From assembly GCA_014529385.2 (NCBI GenBank), contig CM043944.1, positions 90,067,384-90,131,383 of the forward strand: DNA of 64,000 nt, read 5' to 3'. This DNA comes from Adiantum capillus-veneris. Taxonomy: Eukaryota; Streptophyta; Polypodiopsida; Polypodiales; Pteridaceae. Below the pieces are notes generated by a model. It saw only the letters and a program-made list of their open reading frames with translations. It did no database searches and was not told the origin of the DNA. Position 1 is the stretch's first letter; every line of letters begins with the position of its first letter. Below, in pieces: positions 37,938 to 49,812 of this stretch. The position numbers were made by a program, and so were the translations under genes.

Positions 37938-38360
37938 TACAAACATAAACAAAAACGCACACACACATACATAAACAAAGAATGCACACACACATTGAGA
38001 GAGGAAAAGAAAGAGAGAGCATGCATAAACAAAAAACGCACACATTGAGAGAGGAAAAGAGAGAGAGAACATGCATAAACAAAAAACCGAACATTGAGAG
38101 AGGAAAAGAGAGAGAAAACATGCATAAACAAAAAAACGCACACACATTGAGAGAGAAAGAGAGAGAAACTAATTTAACGTCGTAGGAAACTAATTAAAAT
38201 TAAAAGACCTAAAGATCTAGCCGACGAGGAGTTGAACTCAAGACCTATTATTCAAGAGGGAAATGGCATAACCAATCTATCATACTTGGCATGGGTGATA
38301 GAAAGGTTATACCATTTATCTCTTTTTATTGGCACACACATCCACACACGCGCACACACA

Positions 38361-39055
38361 CAAGAAGAAGAGAGTTATAACGTCGTAGGAAACTATCCTA
38401 AAAGACGTTAAAGATTAGGTTAGATGTAGACTTACGTTAAATTAGATTAAGGTTTATTTAAGTTTAATTAGATTAGATTTAGGTTTATTTTTAGTTAGAT
38501 TTACGTTTATTTACGCTAGATTTAGATTTTCGTTATATTAGATTAGATTTAGGTCTCCATAGACTGCGATGCCTGCATGAAGCGGGTGAAGAAAGCCCTC
38601 AATGGAATATAGGGTATTGCTGCCTTCACTCATGGTGGGTCTGTCGATCCAAAAGTACTGGTGAAATGTCTTCAGAAGATAGGGAAGAAGGTGGATCTTC
38701 AGGGCGGCAAGAGTCACTACATCCCCGACAATGACCATCTAGACAACCTCTAGTCATTCAACAGCAACTTCAAAGTTAGTAACAAGAGCAAGAACGGTCC
38801 AAAGGGCCAATTGCTGTCATTAGATGTGGATGGAGATGAGGCAGCGTCACCGCCGGAAGTTAACTCTCACATCTTTAGTGATGAGAATGCCAACTCTTGC
38901 CGAGTTATGTGAAAAATTATGTGTTAAATCAGTTTTAAGGTTCTTATAATCCTTGTTAGTTTAGTTCTTTGTTTTTAATATAACATAATTTACGTTAGAT
39001 TTAGATTTATGTTATATTAGATTAGACTTAGGTTTATTTAGGTTTACCCCCCCCC

Positions 39056-39100
<45 letters not shown>

Positions 39101-39200
39101 GAAGAAGAGAGTTTTAACGTCGTAGGAAACTATCCCAAAAGACGTTAAAGATTAGGTTAGATGTAGACTTACGTTAAATTAGATTTAGGTTTATTTTTAG
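38361..39200. repeat. Direct repeats flanking the captured HIPP-like fragment
   Basis: A block of about 95-100 bp (AAGAAGAAGAGAGTT, AACGTCGTAGGAAACTATCC, GATTAGGTTAGATGTAGACT) occurs at 38361-38455 and 39098-39200. An inner block of about 44 bp (TTTAGATTTxxGTTATATTA) lies directly before the fragment (38509-38552) and after it (38988-39031). A third, degenerate AACGTCGTAGGAAACTA copy is near 38176. A (CA)n tract precedes the right block (39059-39099). Confidence 0.85.
38553..38912 (+). pseudogene. Captured HIPP-like (heavy-metal-associated isoprenylated plant protein) fragment
   Basis: The frame from 38553 reads VSIDCDACMKRVKKALNGI, TAG (38610-38612), then SVDPKVLVKCLQKIGKKVDL, a second TAG (38751-38753), then a hydrophilic tail ending ENANSCRVM and TGA (38910-38912). 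CDAC is the CxxC metal site of an HMA domain. VDPxxLVKxLxKxGK is typical of plant HIPPs, and CRVM is a CaaX prenylation motif at the true C-terminus, as in HIPPs. HIPPs bind metals and attach to membranes. No start codon is present; the frame begins just after TTTAG, like an exon start. About ten residues in the middle of the HMA domain seem missing. It lies in the same orientation as the transposase. CACTA-1 cannot be compared because that region is outside the window. Confidence 0.8.
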
Positions 39201-39530
39201 TTAGATTTATGTTTATTTAGATTTACGATTATTTACGTTAGATCGAGTCCACGCAAGAATTACTTACGGTCTAGGGTTTAGAGTTAGACGAACAGTGAAA
39301 AGATCTACTGTGAAAAGATGTTAAGATGCTGTGAAGTGCTACAGCTAGAGAAGAGGCAAAGGGGTTTTGTCCACTACATGCAGTATCATGTAGACGTGGG
39401 TCTGTAGATTTCTTGTACCCACAAATATAGGTATTGACCAATAAAGACGAGATTATAACCCGGTGGTTCTGATCTCCGTGCACCTCTAGACCGAGGTGTG
39501 CAGGGATTGGACATGACTAGAGAATCTGAG

Positions 39531-39533
<3 letters not shown>

Positions 39534-39617
<84 letters not shown>
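39534..39617. repeat. (GA)n microsatellite in CACTA-2 leader
   Basis: About 84 bp of GA repeats at the same place as the 45-bp tract in CACTA-1. Confidence 0.95.
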
Positions 39618-39620
<3 letters not shown>

Positions 39621-39682
39621 GACGAAGAATGCCAATAGAATATTAAATTTGTTGTCCAGGTTATAAGATTTTTATCCTCATT

Positions 39683-42657
39683 ATAAGTAGTGACGAGGAT
39701 GTGGGACCGTCCAACCGAAACACCTATCTCTCAACGAGGGTCTTATGTCCTTGTAATCAATGCAAGCATGCTGTGCGACGGACAAGACGTGTTTCTTTGC
39801 AGCACGTTCGCGAATTTGGCGAGTTCGATCCATCTATTATAGATCGAGTTGTTGCTAATTATAACTCGTCGGACTCTGACGCTGGCCAACAAGCAGCAAT
39901 CTTGCAACCCAATAGACGTGTTCGCAGGCGCTTTGGTCAAGCAGCATATGTGAGGCCACAAGATGTAGCCGCTTAGGCATGGCTATGGATGGCGTAAATC
40001 CATTTGGTCAAAGATCAACATCTTACAGTGTATGGCCCGTTGTCATCGTCAACTACAACATTCCCCCTTGGTTGACTACGAAGAAGGGGCACCTATGGCT
40101 AAGCTTGATTGTGCCAGGGCGATATAAAGTGGAGAATATGGATGTGTATCTTCGTCCACTATTGGAAGAGCTACAACAATTGTGGATTGGCATAGAGGTG
40201 GTGGATATGAGCCGACACACAGGACGACGGAATGCTTTGATCAGAGGCATTCTAATGTGGAGCATGCATGACTATCCCGGGCTAACAGAATGCTCAGGTG
40301 ATCTATTGACACTCCTCACTCAGACACTGTAAATCTTGTTTTTTCCCATAGTTGATCTATTATCATGTGTATACATGCAGGGCTTCAAACAAGCGGATAT
40401 AGAGCATGTGTCACATGTGGACCTAGACTGAATGCACGTAGGGCGCCCTCACTGAAGAAGCAAATCTACGAAGGTCATCAAGCGTATCTTCCAGAGAATC
40501 ATGTGTTAGGCGACGGCTTTTTGGGAAGAGAGCCACCAAGGATGTCTGCACAAGCATGGTTAGAGCAGAAGGAGATGTGCAATGACGGATTGCCTCCAGG
40601 GATGAAGAGACTATCTCTATGGTACGAGTTACCATACTGGCCCCGACTCATGATCAATCACTTGCTCGATCCAATGCACATATTCAAGAATGTGGGTAAT
40701 CTACTATGGGACCATCTGACCGGCAAGAAAGATACTTTGGGAGCCAGAGTTGACCTTAGAAATGTGGATCGTATGGAGCAATATTGGCCGCAAACAGCGT
40801 CTGATGGATCGATAAAACTCCCTAAAGCACCATGGATTTTCACAAGAGCCCAAGACTGCAAAGTAAAAGAGACCATTCGATCTTTGCGGACCCCCACTGG
40901 CGTAATGCACTCGCTCCGAACGTGTTTTACTAAAGAAGGAAAGCTTACCGGTTTGAAGTCACACGATTGGCATAAAATGTGTCAGGTACGTTCATAGTGG
41001 ACTTTAATATCATTCCATAACATGTGGACTTTAATATCATTGCTGCACATACTTTACAGTTTATTTTACCGGTTGCCATTGAGGGATGTTTGTCTCTCGA
41101 CATCCGTAACACAATCTACAAACTTGCAAAGCTGGTACAATGGATCTCACAAAAGGAGATCAACGTAGACTCCATACCATTCGCCAAACAAAATGCTGCG
41201 GAGCTTGTGTGCATGTTTGAGAAACATTTTCCTACTACCATGCTAACCATTCAGGTGCATCTTCTTGTTCACATAGTTGATGAGGTGGAAATAGCTGGCA
41301 CAGTTCATTCCAGATGGATGTTCTTCTTAGAACGTTTCATGAAAACGCTTAAGGGATATGTGCGTCAAAAGGCACGTCCGGAGGGTAGCATGGCAGAAGG
41401 TTGGTTGGTATCAGAGTCCCTAGTGTACATTGGAGAGTGGCTAGACGGATTTGATAAAGCCCGGGACACGCTATGGCGAACCATAGATGATGAGCGCATA
41501 TCTGGGATTGTCATGTGCAATCTCGGTGTTGAGAAGAAGATGACGGAAGATCTAGAGGCTAAAATCAACCGATTTTGCATGCTTCACAATCCAGTGATGC
41601 AAAAGTGGATTTCACAATATGAGGATGCAAAGCAAGAGCGACAAAGGGCACGAATCGAGTGGAGACGGGGAAGACGACCACCGATGCACTATCCGAAGGG
41701 TCTGGAGAGCCTACCAACATTCATGAGCTTAAGATGGTTGCACAACCAATTGAAAAGCGCACAACAATGCGGTGACGAAGTGACTGAGGAAGAGTGGGAG
41801 TACTCTCGGGGTTGCGCGACCAAGGTAAGTTTGCAATGTACGACTAGCTAGTGACTTTATTTCTAAACGTTTGAACGGCCACTCATAATCTTTGTTCGTT
41901 GTAGTATAAGTCATACACAGCAGCATGGTGTAAAGGTCGACATTTTAGGGTGGAACGGATCGACAAAAAGCGTTTTACTCAAGATTGTGGAATCATGGCA
42001 AAATTTGAATAGTCTAGTCGACGACGTTCCTCTGATGCAGATCCTATGGTGGCGGAACTCACTTACTTCGGCACGCTACAAGAGATTTTGAGGATCGATT
42101 ACAGAGGATTTTTTGTCGACTTGTTCGACGTGCAATGGTTCAAGATAATCATGGAGGGTTGCAACGCTACTGTGCGTAGAGGAGAGTCTGGTTTTCTGGA
42201 GGTGGATTCTACTAAGAAATGGACTGACCTAAGAGACACTTTCGTACTACCCGAGCATTGTGAACAAGTAAGTATGTAAATAGTTAACATCCCCCTTTTA
42301 CAAGTTATGTGCTTGAAAGCTCTCATGTACGTTATGTGGCTCTAGCAGGTAATATTTCATCCTACAAAGTCTACATCAAACTGGTGGTACGTCATAGAGG
42401 TAGCCCCTCGTAGTGCAAGGACGTATGAAGGCTACCATGTGCCAATCACAACGGCATCAATGGAGGAGATTAGAGAAGATGCTCAATCAGAAGCCGCTGC
42501 GGTGGTGCCAGACGAGCATCAAGATGCTACTACTCTATATGGGGTGCATGCAGAGGAGCTACAAAATGAAACAGAGGATATGTGTTTAAACGGAGAGCTC
42601 TATATAGATATAGGAAGTTATGCTGAGTTATGCGAGGATGAGAGAGAGATCTCTTAA
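39683..42657 (+). pseudogene. TnpD-like CACTA transposase with 755-bp internal deletion
   Basis: It is homologous to 466-4195. The start codon is ATA (39683-39685) instead of ATG. At 39970/39971 the sequence jumps from GATGTAGCC to GCTTAGG, losing the equivalent of CACTA-1 754-1508: the end of exon 1, intron 1 and the first half of exon 2 with HACPNDC. The rest (Transposase_21 core, DUF4218, DUF4216) stays highly similar, with matching GT-AG sites. A TAG in exon 5 (near 42009) replaces a Glu or Gln codon. It cannot make a full transposase. Confidence 0.92.
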
Positions 42658-42929
42658 AGCCACAAATATTGTATTTGAACAATTTTGCTCCGTGTTGTAA
42701 AAGCTCTGGCTCTCTAAGTACTTTCCATGGTGTATAACGCTCCTTTCTACTCGTGCTCACATCTTTTGATTGAAAATTCTGAGTTTTCGACTTGCCTCTT
42801 CTATCACTCAATTCATTGCGTCATTGTATTTATATGCGTCATTACGTCATTGTATTTAATGGTCTTTGCGTCATTGTCTACTCTATTCATTCAATATTAA
42901 GTTTAAATATTCGTGTGTTTAATGCAGGT

Positions 42930-44242
42930 ATGGATGATGAGGAGTTTCTTTCTTCTTTGTCACCGCAGCAGAGACAGTGGTACGTGGAGCGTCATCGCTC
43001 TGGCGCATCATCGCGCGTTCCTACTCCATCCACATCTCCCTCTCTTTCGGAGCATTCGGCGCGCTCCGAAGCTTTGGCGTCGACGAGACGAGCTTCACAC
43101 TCGTCTAGACACCGGCGCTCTAGTGGTGGCGGTGGCGGTTGTTGTGGGGATTCCGCCATTGATGCCTCCACACCGCCTCGTGTTCGACGAGGCTCTTTAC
43201 CCTCCCCTTCTTTGCCTGCCCCCACACCAGCCACAGCATCGCCATCTGCGCCAGGTTTTGCGCGGCTGACTGTTCCTAGCAGCTACACACCTCTACCTAT
43301 TCCGCCAGGAGCCACCCCACTCGACACTCCTCGCTTCGGAGCCCAGACGCCGGTGGAGACACCTGACGTCCGTACCCCCATCGACACGCCGCTAGGGACC
43401 CCTGCCGGGACACTCAGGTTCACGCGTCACCGGCCAGAGGGCTTGCCTTACTCCGTCGACTTCAGCGGCGGCATCATCATGGATGATGACGCAAGAAGGT
43501 GATCTCGCGCATGCGTGGTCTTTGCTCTCAGCAATTTAGACACTACATACTAAACAAATGGAGTGAAGTACCAAGTGATTTAAAAAACAGAGTCATCAGC
43601 ATACTTCATGATGAGTTTCCCGTTCCAACACGGGATCAGCGCTTCAATGAAGACCTGATGAAGATGCGAATGCGCGAATACTGCAAACACAAGCGTTCCG
43701 AAGTGCAAAAAGCAATCAAGCATGGGTGGAATATGCCAGATTGGCTGGCCAAAGAAGATTGGAAGAATGCAAAGAAAGCAGCGCGCGAGAATCCCGACAA
43801 GTGGAAGCAACAAAAGGATGCAGCCAGAGCGCGAGTAGAGGCCCCTAGGGAGCTCGCACCACTTGGGGAGCGGTGGATGGGCATCATTTGAGGCCGATTT
43901 TGTAAGTGTTTTCGCATTGCTCTTTATGTTCGATAGTTTAGGGTTTATGAGTTTTTTAATTCTAACATAATGAAATCTTTGTATGTTTTGACAGTGGTCG
44001 ATGACAGGACGTGATCCCACACCGTACGAGCGCGAGTACGCAGGCAGGAAGGGCTTAAACGCCCTGATCGACATTCTCAGTTCTCGCGGCGGCATGGTTA
44101 GTATCAGGGTTTACTCTTTTCTATTTTTTGTATTGTTTTATAAATGTCGTTATATGTTTATACTTACTGAAAGCTGTCTTATTGTCTTTTTTTGCAGAAT
44201 CCGACAGATACGCCGCTTGGACGCGATGAGACGTCTGACTAG
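42930..44242 (+). pseudogene. TnpA-like CACTA protein, frameshifted
   Basis: The ATG at 42930 is equivalent to 4468. A single A is missing after 43490 (GATGAC|GCAAG versus GATGACAGCAAG in CACTA-1), so the Ser/Pro/Thr-rich part and the helical Transposase_24 part fall in different frames. A 4-nt difference (CCCT) occurs at about 43841-43845. The exon 2 acceptor is intact here (TTTTGACAG|TGG), unlike CACTA-1. Exon 3 ends at TAG 44240-44242. Confidence 0.85.
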
Positions 44243-44621
44243 ACGACGTCAGTTTAGCCGTAGCTAGATAGCATTAGTTTAGGGTTTCTCATAGCTTATG
44301 TATCATGAGACGGATTTTATACGTCTTTTTGAACCATGTATATTATTACATTTGTCACCGCAGTTCATTTTGCCAATCAATTCTTTATGCCTATGATGTT
44401 GTACAATTGTCATTATTACATTTGCCAATCAATTCATTTTGCCTATGATGTGTACAATTGTCAATTTTACGCTTGTCAATTTTGCAAACAATGCGTCTTG
44501 TGGGTGACTATTTTGGGTCTATTTTCTACCCTTGCACTTTTTTAAAAAAGTGAATCAAGTACAATATGGTTGATGGGTGGCAGAGCATTCAATGCCCTGT
44601 CACCAAAAAAAAATTCTGTTG

Positions 44622-44868
44622 GGCGTCGCTATAACCGTCGCTATTTATGGCTCTGTAGCGTCGCTATAGACTCCTGTGTAAACGTCGCTATAATCGTCGC
44701 TATGACCGTCGCTATATAGCGACGCTTATAGCGATGCATATAGCGACGCTCTCATAGCGACGCTCTCATAGCGACGCTATTAGCGACGGTTTTAGCGACG
44801 CCGGTTTTAGCGACCCAGTGTATTTCCGTCGCTAACAGCGTCACAAGAGCACACAACCTCTTGTAGTG
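44622..44868. repeat. Subterminal CGTCGCTA/TAGCGACG array and right terminus of CACTA-2
   Basis: A dozen or so octamers in both orientations, with local differences in copy number from 6138-6376 (for example an extra CTCATAGCGACG unit). This is the likely TnpA-binding region. It ends in the terminal repeat at 44868. Confidence 0.87.
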
Positions 44869-46000
44869 AATTCACCATGGGAGAGCATATCCATGGATTT
44901 TATCTTTGGATTGCCTAAGTCTATCCATGGGAATACGGGAATATGGACAATAGTAGACAGGTTCAGTAAACAAGCTCATTTTTACCTATCAAAAAGACTA
45001 TCAAAGCCCATCAAATGGCAACCCTCTTCATTTCACAAATTTTCAAGTACCATGGCTTGCCAATGTCCATAGTGTCAGATAGAGATCCTAGAATGACCAG
45101 TAATTTCTGGAAGGGTCTCTTTGAGAATTTAGGGACAAGGCTAAACTTCTCTTCGGCCTATCATCCACAATGGATGGCCAAAGTGAAATAGCTAACCTAA
45201 CATTTCTCGATCTACTAAAAGCGTATGTAACGGAAGTAGATCAAAGATCCCAATGGGAGAAGTACTTACCCTTAGTGGAGTATGCTTACAATAACACTGT
45301 ACATACTTCCACGGGAAAAGCACCTTTTGAGGTAATTGAGGAAGATCAAAAAGTCCCTTGCTACTTAAGGTACATGGGAAGTCCCTTGCTACTTAAGGTA
45401 CATGGGAAGATCTTCGCTGCAGATGAGTATAGCCGAGACCTACAAGAATCTTTTCAAAAGATTAAGGATGCTATCTCTATCTCACAACAAAGGCAAAAGG
45501 CTACTGCTGACAAGCACAGAAGAGCCCAAGCCTTTAAAGAAAATGATTGGGTCTTACTAAAGTTTCCCAAGGCTCGATTAAGGCACACGACGGGCAAGAA
45601 TCCTACGGGACACCAAAAGTACTATGCTAAACTAGCAAAAAGGTACTATGGTCCCTTCCATATTCTTAGGCCAATCAATGAGATGGCCTATCAACTCAAG
45701 TTGCCCAATCATTGGCTCATACACAATGCTTTCCATGTGAGTCTATTAAAGCCTTACAAAGGAGAGCCACCTCAAGAACCAACAATTGAAGACCCACCAG
45801 AGATCGAGGACCAAGAAGAGGTGCTGCAGCCCGAGTCCATTCTCCGACATGAAGACAAGGTACTAAGAGGCGGTAAGACTATCCGACGATATCTTATTAA
45901 GTTTAAGAATTATCCTTTTGAAGATGCTAGATGGATGCAAGGCATACAATTAAAAAATAACCTAAACCTTGTCAATGCTTACAATGCTTTCCAAGAGTAA
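44869..46000 (+). pseudogene. gypsy-A integrase core, C-terminus and chromodomain
   Basis: It resumes directly after CACTA-2 and its AAT duplication. Integrase: SPWESISMDFIFGLPKS, WTIVDRFSKQAHF, a frameshift near 44985, then SIVSDRDPRM, another shift near 45170, then DGQSEIANLT, where the usual QTERVN becomes QSEIAN. The catalytic Asp residues remain visible. At 45353-45408 a 28-bp unit (AGTCCCTTGCTACTTAAGG...) is duplicated in tandem. The C-terminal GPFHILRPINEMAYQLKLP block leads to a chromodomain (VLQPESILRHED, RRYLIKFKNYPFEDARWM), which in chromoviruses targets integration to particular chromatin. Stop at 45998-46000. Confidence 0.9.
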
Positions 46001-48108
46001 GCAAATGTACAAATTGTTAAAAATGAACAAAGTTTTTGTTTTATAAGACTCTCTTTTTCTTTATTGTGCACAAAAATGAAGTAGTATGCATGCTTAGATC
46101 AAGTTTGCGGAGACGACGTTGGTACAACCAAATTGTGTCGATCTATGGAAGTACAGGAAGTCGAGGCATGGCAGTTTACATGCAAATAGCAAAGACCTTA
46201 AGCAGATATTTGATGGAGCCACGAGCCAGGTACACCGAGTTGGAGCACTCGCTAGTCAAAACTGCAAGTGTTTTTTTTCTATCACAGGTGGCAGGAGCAA
46301 ATGCTTATATCACAAGGTTGGGAACGAGGCAAGGGATGTTGGATGCAGGTGCCATGAAGTTTATGCTATGGGATTTGGAGCGAGATGTCTACAAGAGACA
46401 CTATTGGCCAGAGTACTAAGGATCAAAGGATTTATCTCCAGAGCGAGGATGAATTTCCACCGTATGGGTTGGGTGCAATCTTAAGCTAGCACCATGGTAT
46501 GTAATATGATTGGATGCTTTCACTATCTTAGCAATTTCAAGGCTCTCTGGCATGAAGCCTGCTAAAGCAGATCATGTTCGAAGGTTTTCTACACTTGTAG
46601 CAATCGTGCTTTTCTCTGAGTGGTGGACGGGATTGATTGTAACCCATTTGCATCGCCGGGGGACTGACTACGAAGGCTTTGTTGGATTGGTGATCTTGGC
46701 GTGTGCAAGGGGGCTAAGCCCGAAGTAAACTTTTTAAAGCTATTAATATATATAAAAAAAACGTGTTGCAGTTGCTGTAGTCGACGAGGAGTGCATAGGG
46801 AAAGGAAGGCCAGGTGTTGGCGCCATGAGGAGGGTGGCGGGCCAGTTTTGGAAGGCCAGTGAACAGAATGAGGAGAAGCCGCCACTTGGCTGTGCATGAG
46901 GACGAGAGGGATACAAAGGGGTCGAGCCAGTTTTGCACGAGGGAGAGCGACCAATAGCAAGGTCTCTATTGGCCTAGCAGAGGGGGAAGGCTCAGGTTTG
47001 CAGGGGGGGCACAGAGGCCGCCAGGTGCAGTAAGAGGAGCTGCAAGACCTACGGGGTTTTTTGTTTTGGTTGAAGGCAGCCAGGGACTCGAATTAGGGGC
47101 TGGCCTTAGTGGAGAGGCCGCCAGGGGCCTGAGTACGGGACTGCCGGGCAGCTATACAAGGCCGGGAGGTGTCACAAAGGCGGGCGCGCCATCTTGGAGG
47201 TGCATACCGAGAGCCTGAGGGACAGCCAAGGCAGGAAAGGAGCCACCAAGAGCTGCCAGAAGCCAGTGGATACGGGTGAAGGCGCTGCAGAGTTGGGACT
47301 TTTTGGAGTCGGGTCCCACCAAGGTGAAGGCCGCCAGGACTACAAACGGGAGGGTACGGCCATGAGCAAGGGGTGATGCCCGTGATGGCGGGGATTGGAG
47401 TCACGAGGGGTTGAACGAGTAAATGAGTACAGGAAGTTGGCGGCTTTGTTGACCACACAATTGCTTGGTGAGGCCGGAGTTTCCTCACAAGGGGCATGCC
47501 ATATGAAGTGAAGATGATCGAAAGCGAAGGAGGCAAGGAATCAATCGAGCACTGAAAGTGGGAGATCATCAGCGTGTTTGGAGCATCATACACCTTTTTT
47601 TTGAAGAGTTTTCCGTCCACTCTATTCTCAAATTAGTGTTAATCTTCTCTCTCGCTTTTGTGTCTAATAGTATGTCGGGTATATGTGTGCTTCCGATGGG
47701 TGTTGAGCGTGTGCTCTCTATAAGGATGTTGGTGTGTTCAAATCCACAAGCTTGAAGGGAAACGGGTGCTTGCCAAATATTTGATTGGGGTTTTTAGTGT
47801 CGATTGTTATTGGACTGCCTATATGTCATACGGTGCTCTATAGTGTTATAGATGGAAGCTATCTGAACCTACTTTGCAAACGGATCTATCTAGTTAGGGT
47901 TGGTTGGGACCGGCTTGGACATTATTTGTTTGCAGATTGTGTATCTGGATGTGTGATTGTTAGGGGATAGGGGTGCTGTGAGATCACTGAGCTATATAGA
48001 GGCATCGAGTTTATGTGCTGGTGGTTTACCCATTTTCCCCTTTCCATCTTGTGGTGCCCCCACTGAGGATCCACTGATTGCTTCCTAATAAGGTGCTCGT
48101 GAGTCAAA

Positions 48109-48738
48109 ATGAAGGAGGAGTTTGGGCCAGTGTTCAAAGGAGATGAGGATGCTGACGATTGGCTTGCCGATTTTGAGCTGTTCATGCTGACAGTACTGCA
48201 GATGCCAGGTGATGAAGCAAAGCTCCAGACTCTACCTTTGGTGCTGCGAGGTAAAGCAAAAGTTTGGTTTGATGGCTTAGAAGAGGTGCACAAGCAAAAT
48301 TGGCTCGGATTTCGTGAACAGTTCTTACAAAAGTATCGAAGGGTGGTGTCAGCTTCGGAAGCAGATGCGAAGATCAAAGGTTTGCAATAGGATGTAAGCG
48401 CAAATTTTGATGCTTTTGTTGATAAATTTGAAGCTTATTGGGGAGATTTGGTGGCTGCTACCGAAGCAACCAATGCGGGATATTTGAAGCTCGAAAGGTT
48501 TCTATCATGCTTGCATCCCTATGTTCGTGAGAGAGTCGATTATGACGATTCAAGCACTTATGATGAAGCCGTCGGAATTGCCAAAGCAAAGAGTCGGAAG
48601 ATGAAGAAGAAGATGGAGGCAGGGTTGTTGCAGTCGGCAATCACGGTAGCCAGTGGACCTAGGCCCAAACATATTGAAGAGCCTCAAGAGGTAAAAGCCC
48701 TTTCTTTTCTTGATATGCATTTTGATCAAAGCACGTGA
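48109..48738 (+). pseudogene. Element E gag
   Basis: The ATG at 48109 opens MKEEFGPVFKGDEDADDWLA. The fold follows the Retrotrans_gag pattern: WLADFELFM, KLQTLPLVLRGKAKVWFDGL, NWLGFREQFLQKYR, then FDAFVDKFEAYWGDL and LERFLSCLHPYVRERVDY. A TAG at 48388-48390 interrupts it in frame; the frame ends at 48736-48738. No zinc knuckle is visible. Proteins of this type form the retrotransposon capsid. Confidence 0.82.
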
Positions 48739-48945
48739 AGCTGATGCCAGGCTAGAAGAGGTAGAAGAAGTGCCAACCAGGGCTCAAAAGGTGCAGAGAG
48801 GTATATTCAGGGTACGAAACTTATGATGTTTTTCATGTAGATGAAGTGGAGAACAATGTATGCGAGTTGCTTGTCAACCAGCTAAAGGTCGAAGAGCAGT
48901 ATAGTGTTACACCTTGTGTGAATCTGTCAGTCGAGCAGCCATCTT

Positions 48946-49812
48946 GTGTCGTGTGATGGTGAGTCCCTATTGGAGGAAGAGGTATGGTTTGATGGTGCAT
49001 CAAATCTAATTGAAGAGCAGGTTTTTGAGGATGACTTGCAGGAGATAGAAGCAGAAGCGGAGGTATGTTTGGTTGATTTGTTTATGCAGGGGGTGGGGCA
49101 ACCTTGCCTTGGTGAGCATGTTGAGGTACGCTTTGAAGTTCCAGAACGGTTTGTGGGTAGCTGTGGAGAGTTAGCTCCGACAGATGACTCTATGGAAGCT
49201 GATACAGGTGCAGCCTATGAGCGTTAGGCTCCATGCAGAGAGGAAGGTGACACCAGCCTTGCAGATGATGAGGTGTTTGTAGATGAGGTTGTCGTTCTAG
49301 TAGGTCATGTTCTCGAGTATGAAAAGTTGGCCTTAGAGCCATTTACAGAGGGTTTGGATGCAGGTTTGCAAAGGGATCATGTTTACTTGGCTATGCAGCA
49401 GGTGGAGGCAAATGGAAGGGCCTTGTTTTTTTATGTGATGCTATGGATACATGTGTTATGGGCGGTTGCTTTACTGGTGTCTTTCCATCAGTGGCAAGGA
49501 TTTTTTGAAGACTATACTATGGAGGGTTCTATAGCGGATGGCATAATAGTGATTTATGGTACAACTGCTTCAAGTAATCGAAAGCATGCCTATGGTTGGC
49601 AGCAAGGCTTGTGGATGCAGGGTGACAAAGCTCGATGCTATGAAGAGCTGGAAGGGTCATGGCGTGTTTATTGGCCTACAAATGCAGCGGAAGGCTTGGA
49701 TATGCATGTTTTACAGGTGGATGGCCATAGCCAATGCTTTGTTTTTGATCCGGGTGGAGCCTACACTATGCTTGGGGAAGCTGTGAGCTTTCCATTTGAC
49801 CCTGGAGGGTGA
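48946..49812 (+). pseudogene. Element E second frame with hydrophobic segment, function unknown
   Basis: It is in the same frame as gag, with one in-frame stop at 49225-49227. The first part is acidic (LLEEEVWFDGASNLIEEQVF, EDDLQEIEAEAEV). The second part has a hydrophobic stretch, LFFYVMLWIHVLWAVALLVS (about 49423-49482), long enough to span a membrane. A Trp- and Gly-rich tail follows (HAYGWQQGLWMQGDK, GSWRVYWPTNAAEG). I recognise no domain. It could be an extra protein of the element, non-coding sequence that happens to be open, or decayed captured DNA. The region 48739-48945 also has open frames, with shifts between them. Confidence 0.45.

Larger units (their letters stand above)
37444..44868 (+). 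mobile_element. CACTA (En/Spm) transposon copy 2, complete ends, TSD AAT
   Basis: A 7,425-bp element. It begins CACTACAAGAGGTTATTC at 37444 and ends CCTCTTGTAGTG at 44868; the terminal inverted repeats match for 14 bp (CACTACAAGAGGTT). AAT precedes (37441-37443) and follows (44869-44871), the 3-bp target duplication expected for CACTA. It sits inside the gypsy-A integrase coding sequence, whose reading continues across the site. It contains subterminal CGTCGCTA arrays, microsatellites, a captured HIPP-like fragment, a deleted TnpD and a frameshifted TnpA. It therefore needs transposase from elsewhere. Confidence 0.97.

Noticed and set aside
37572-38185. Long open frames on both strands with Cys/Val and Ser/Leu runs (up to 191 codons)
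   Set aside because: They arise from the compound microsatellites and short tandem repeats in the CACTA-2 leader.
46036-46484. Open frames of 121-127 codons after gypsy-A's chromodomain
   Set aside because: They cross the boundary into element E's LTR, so they cannot be a single natural gene.
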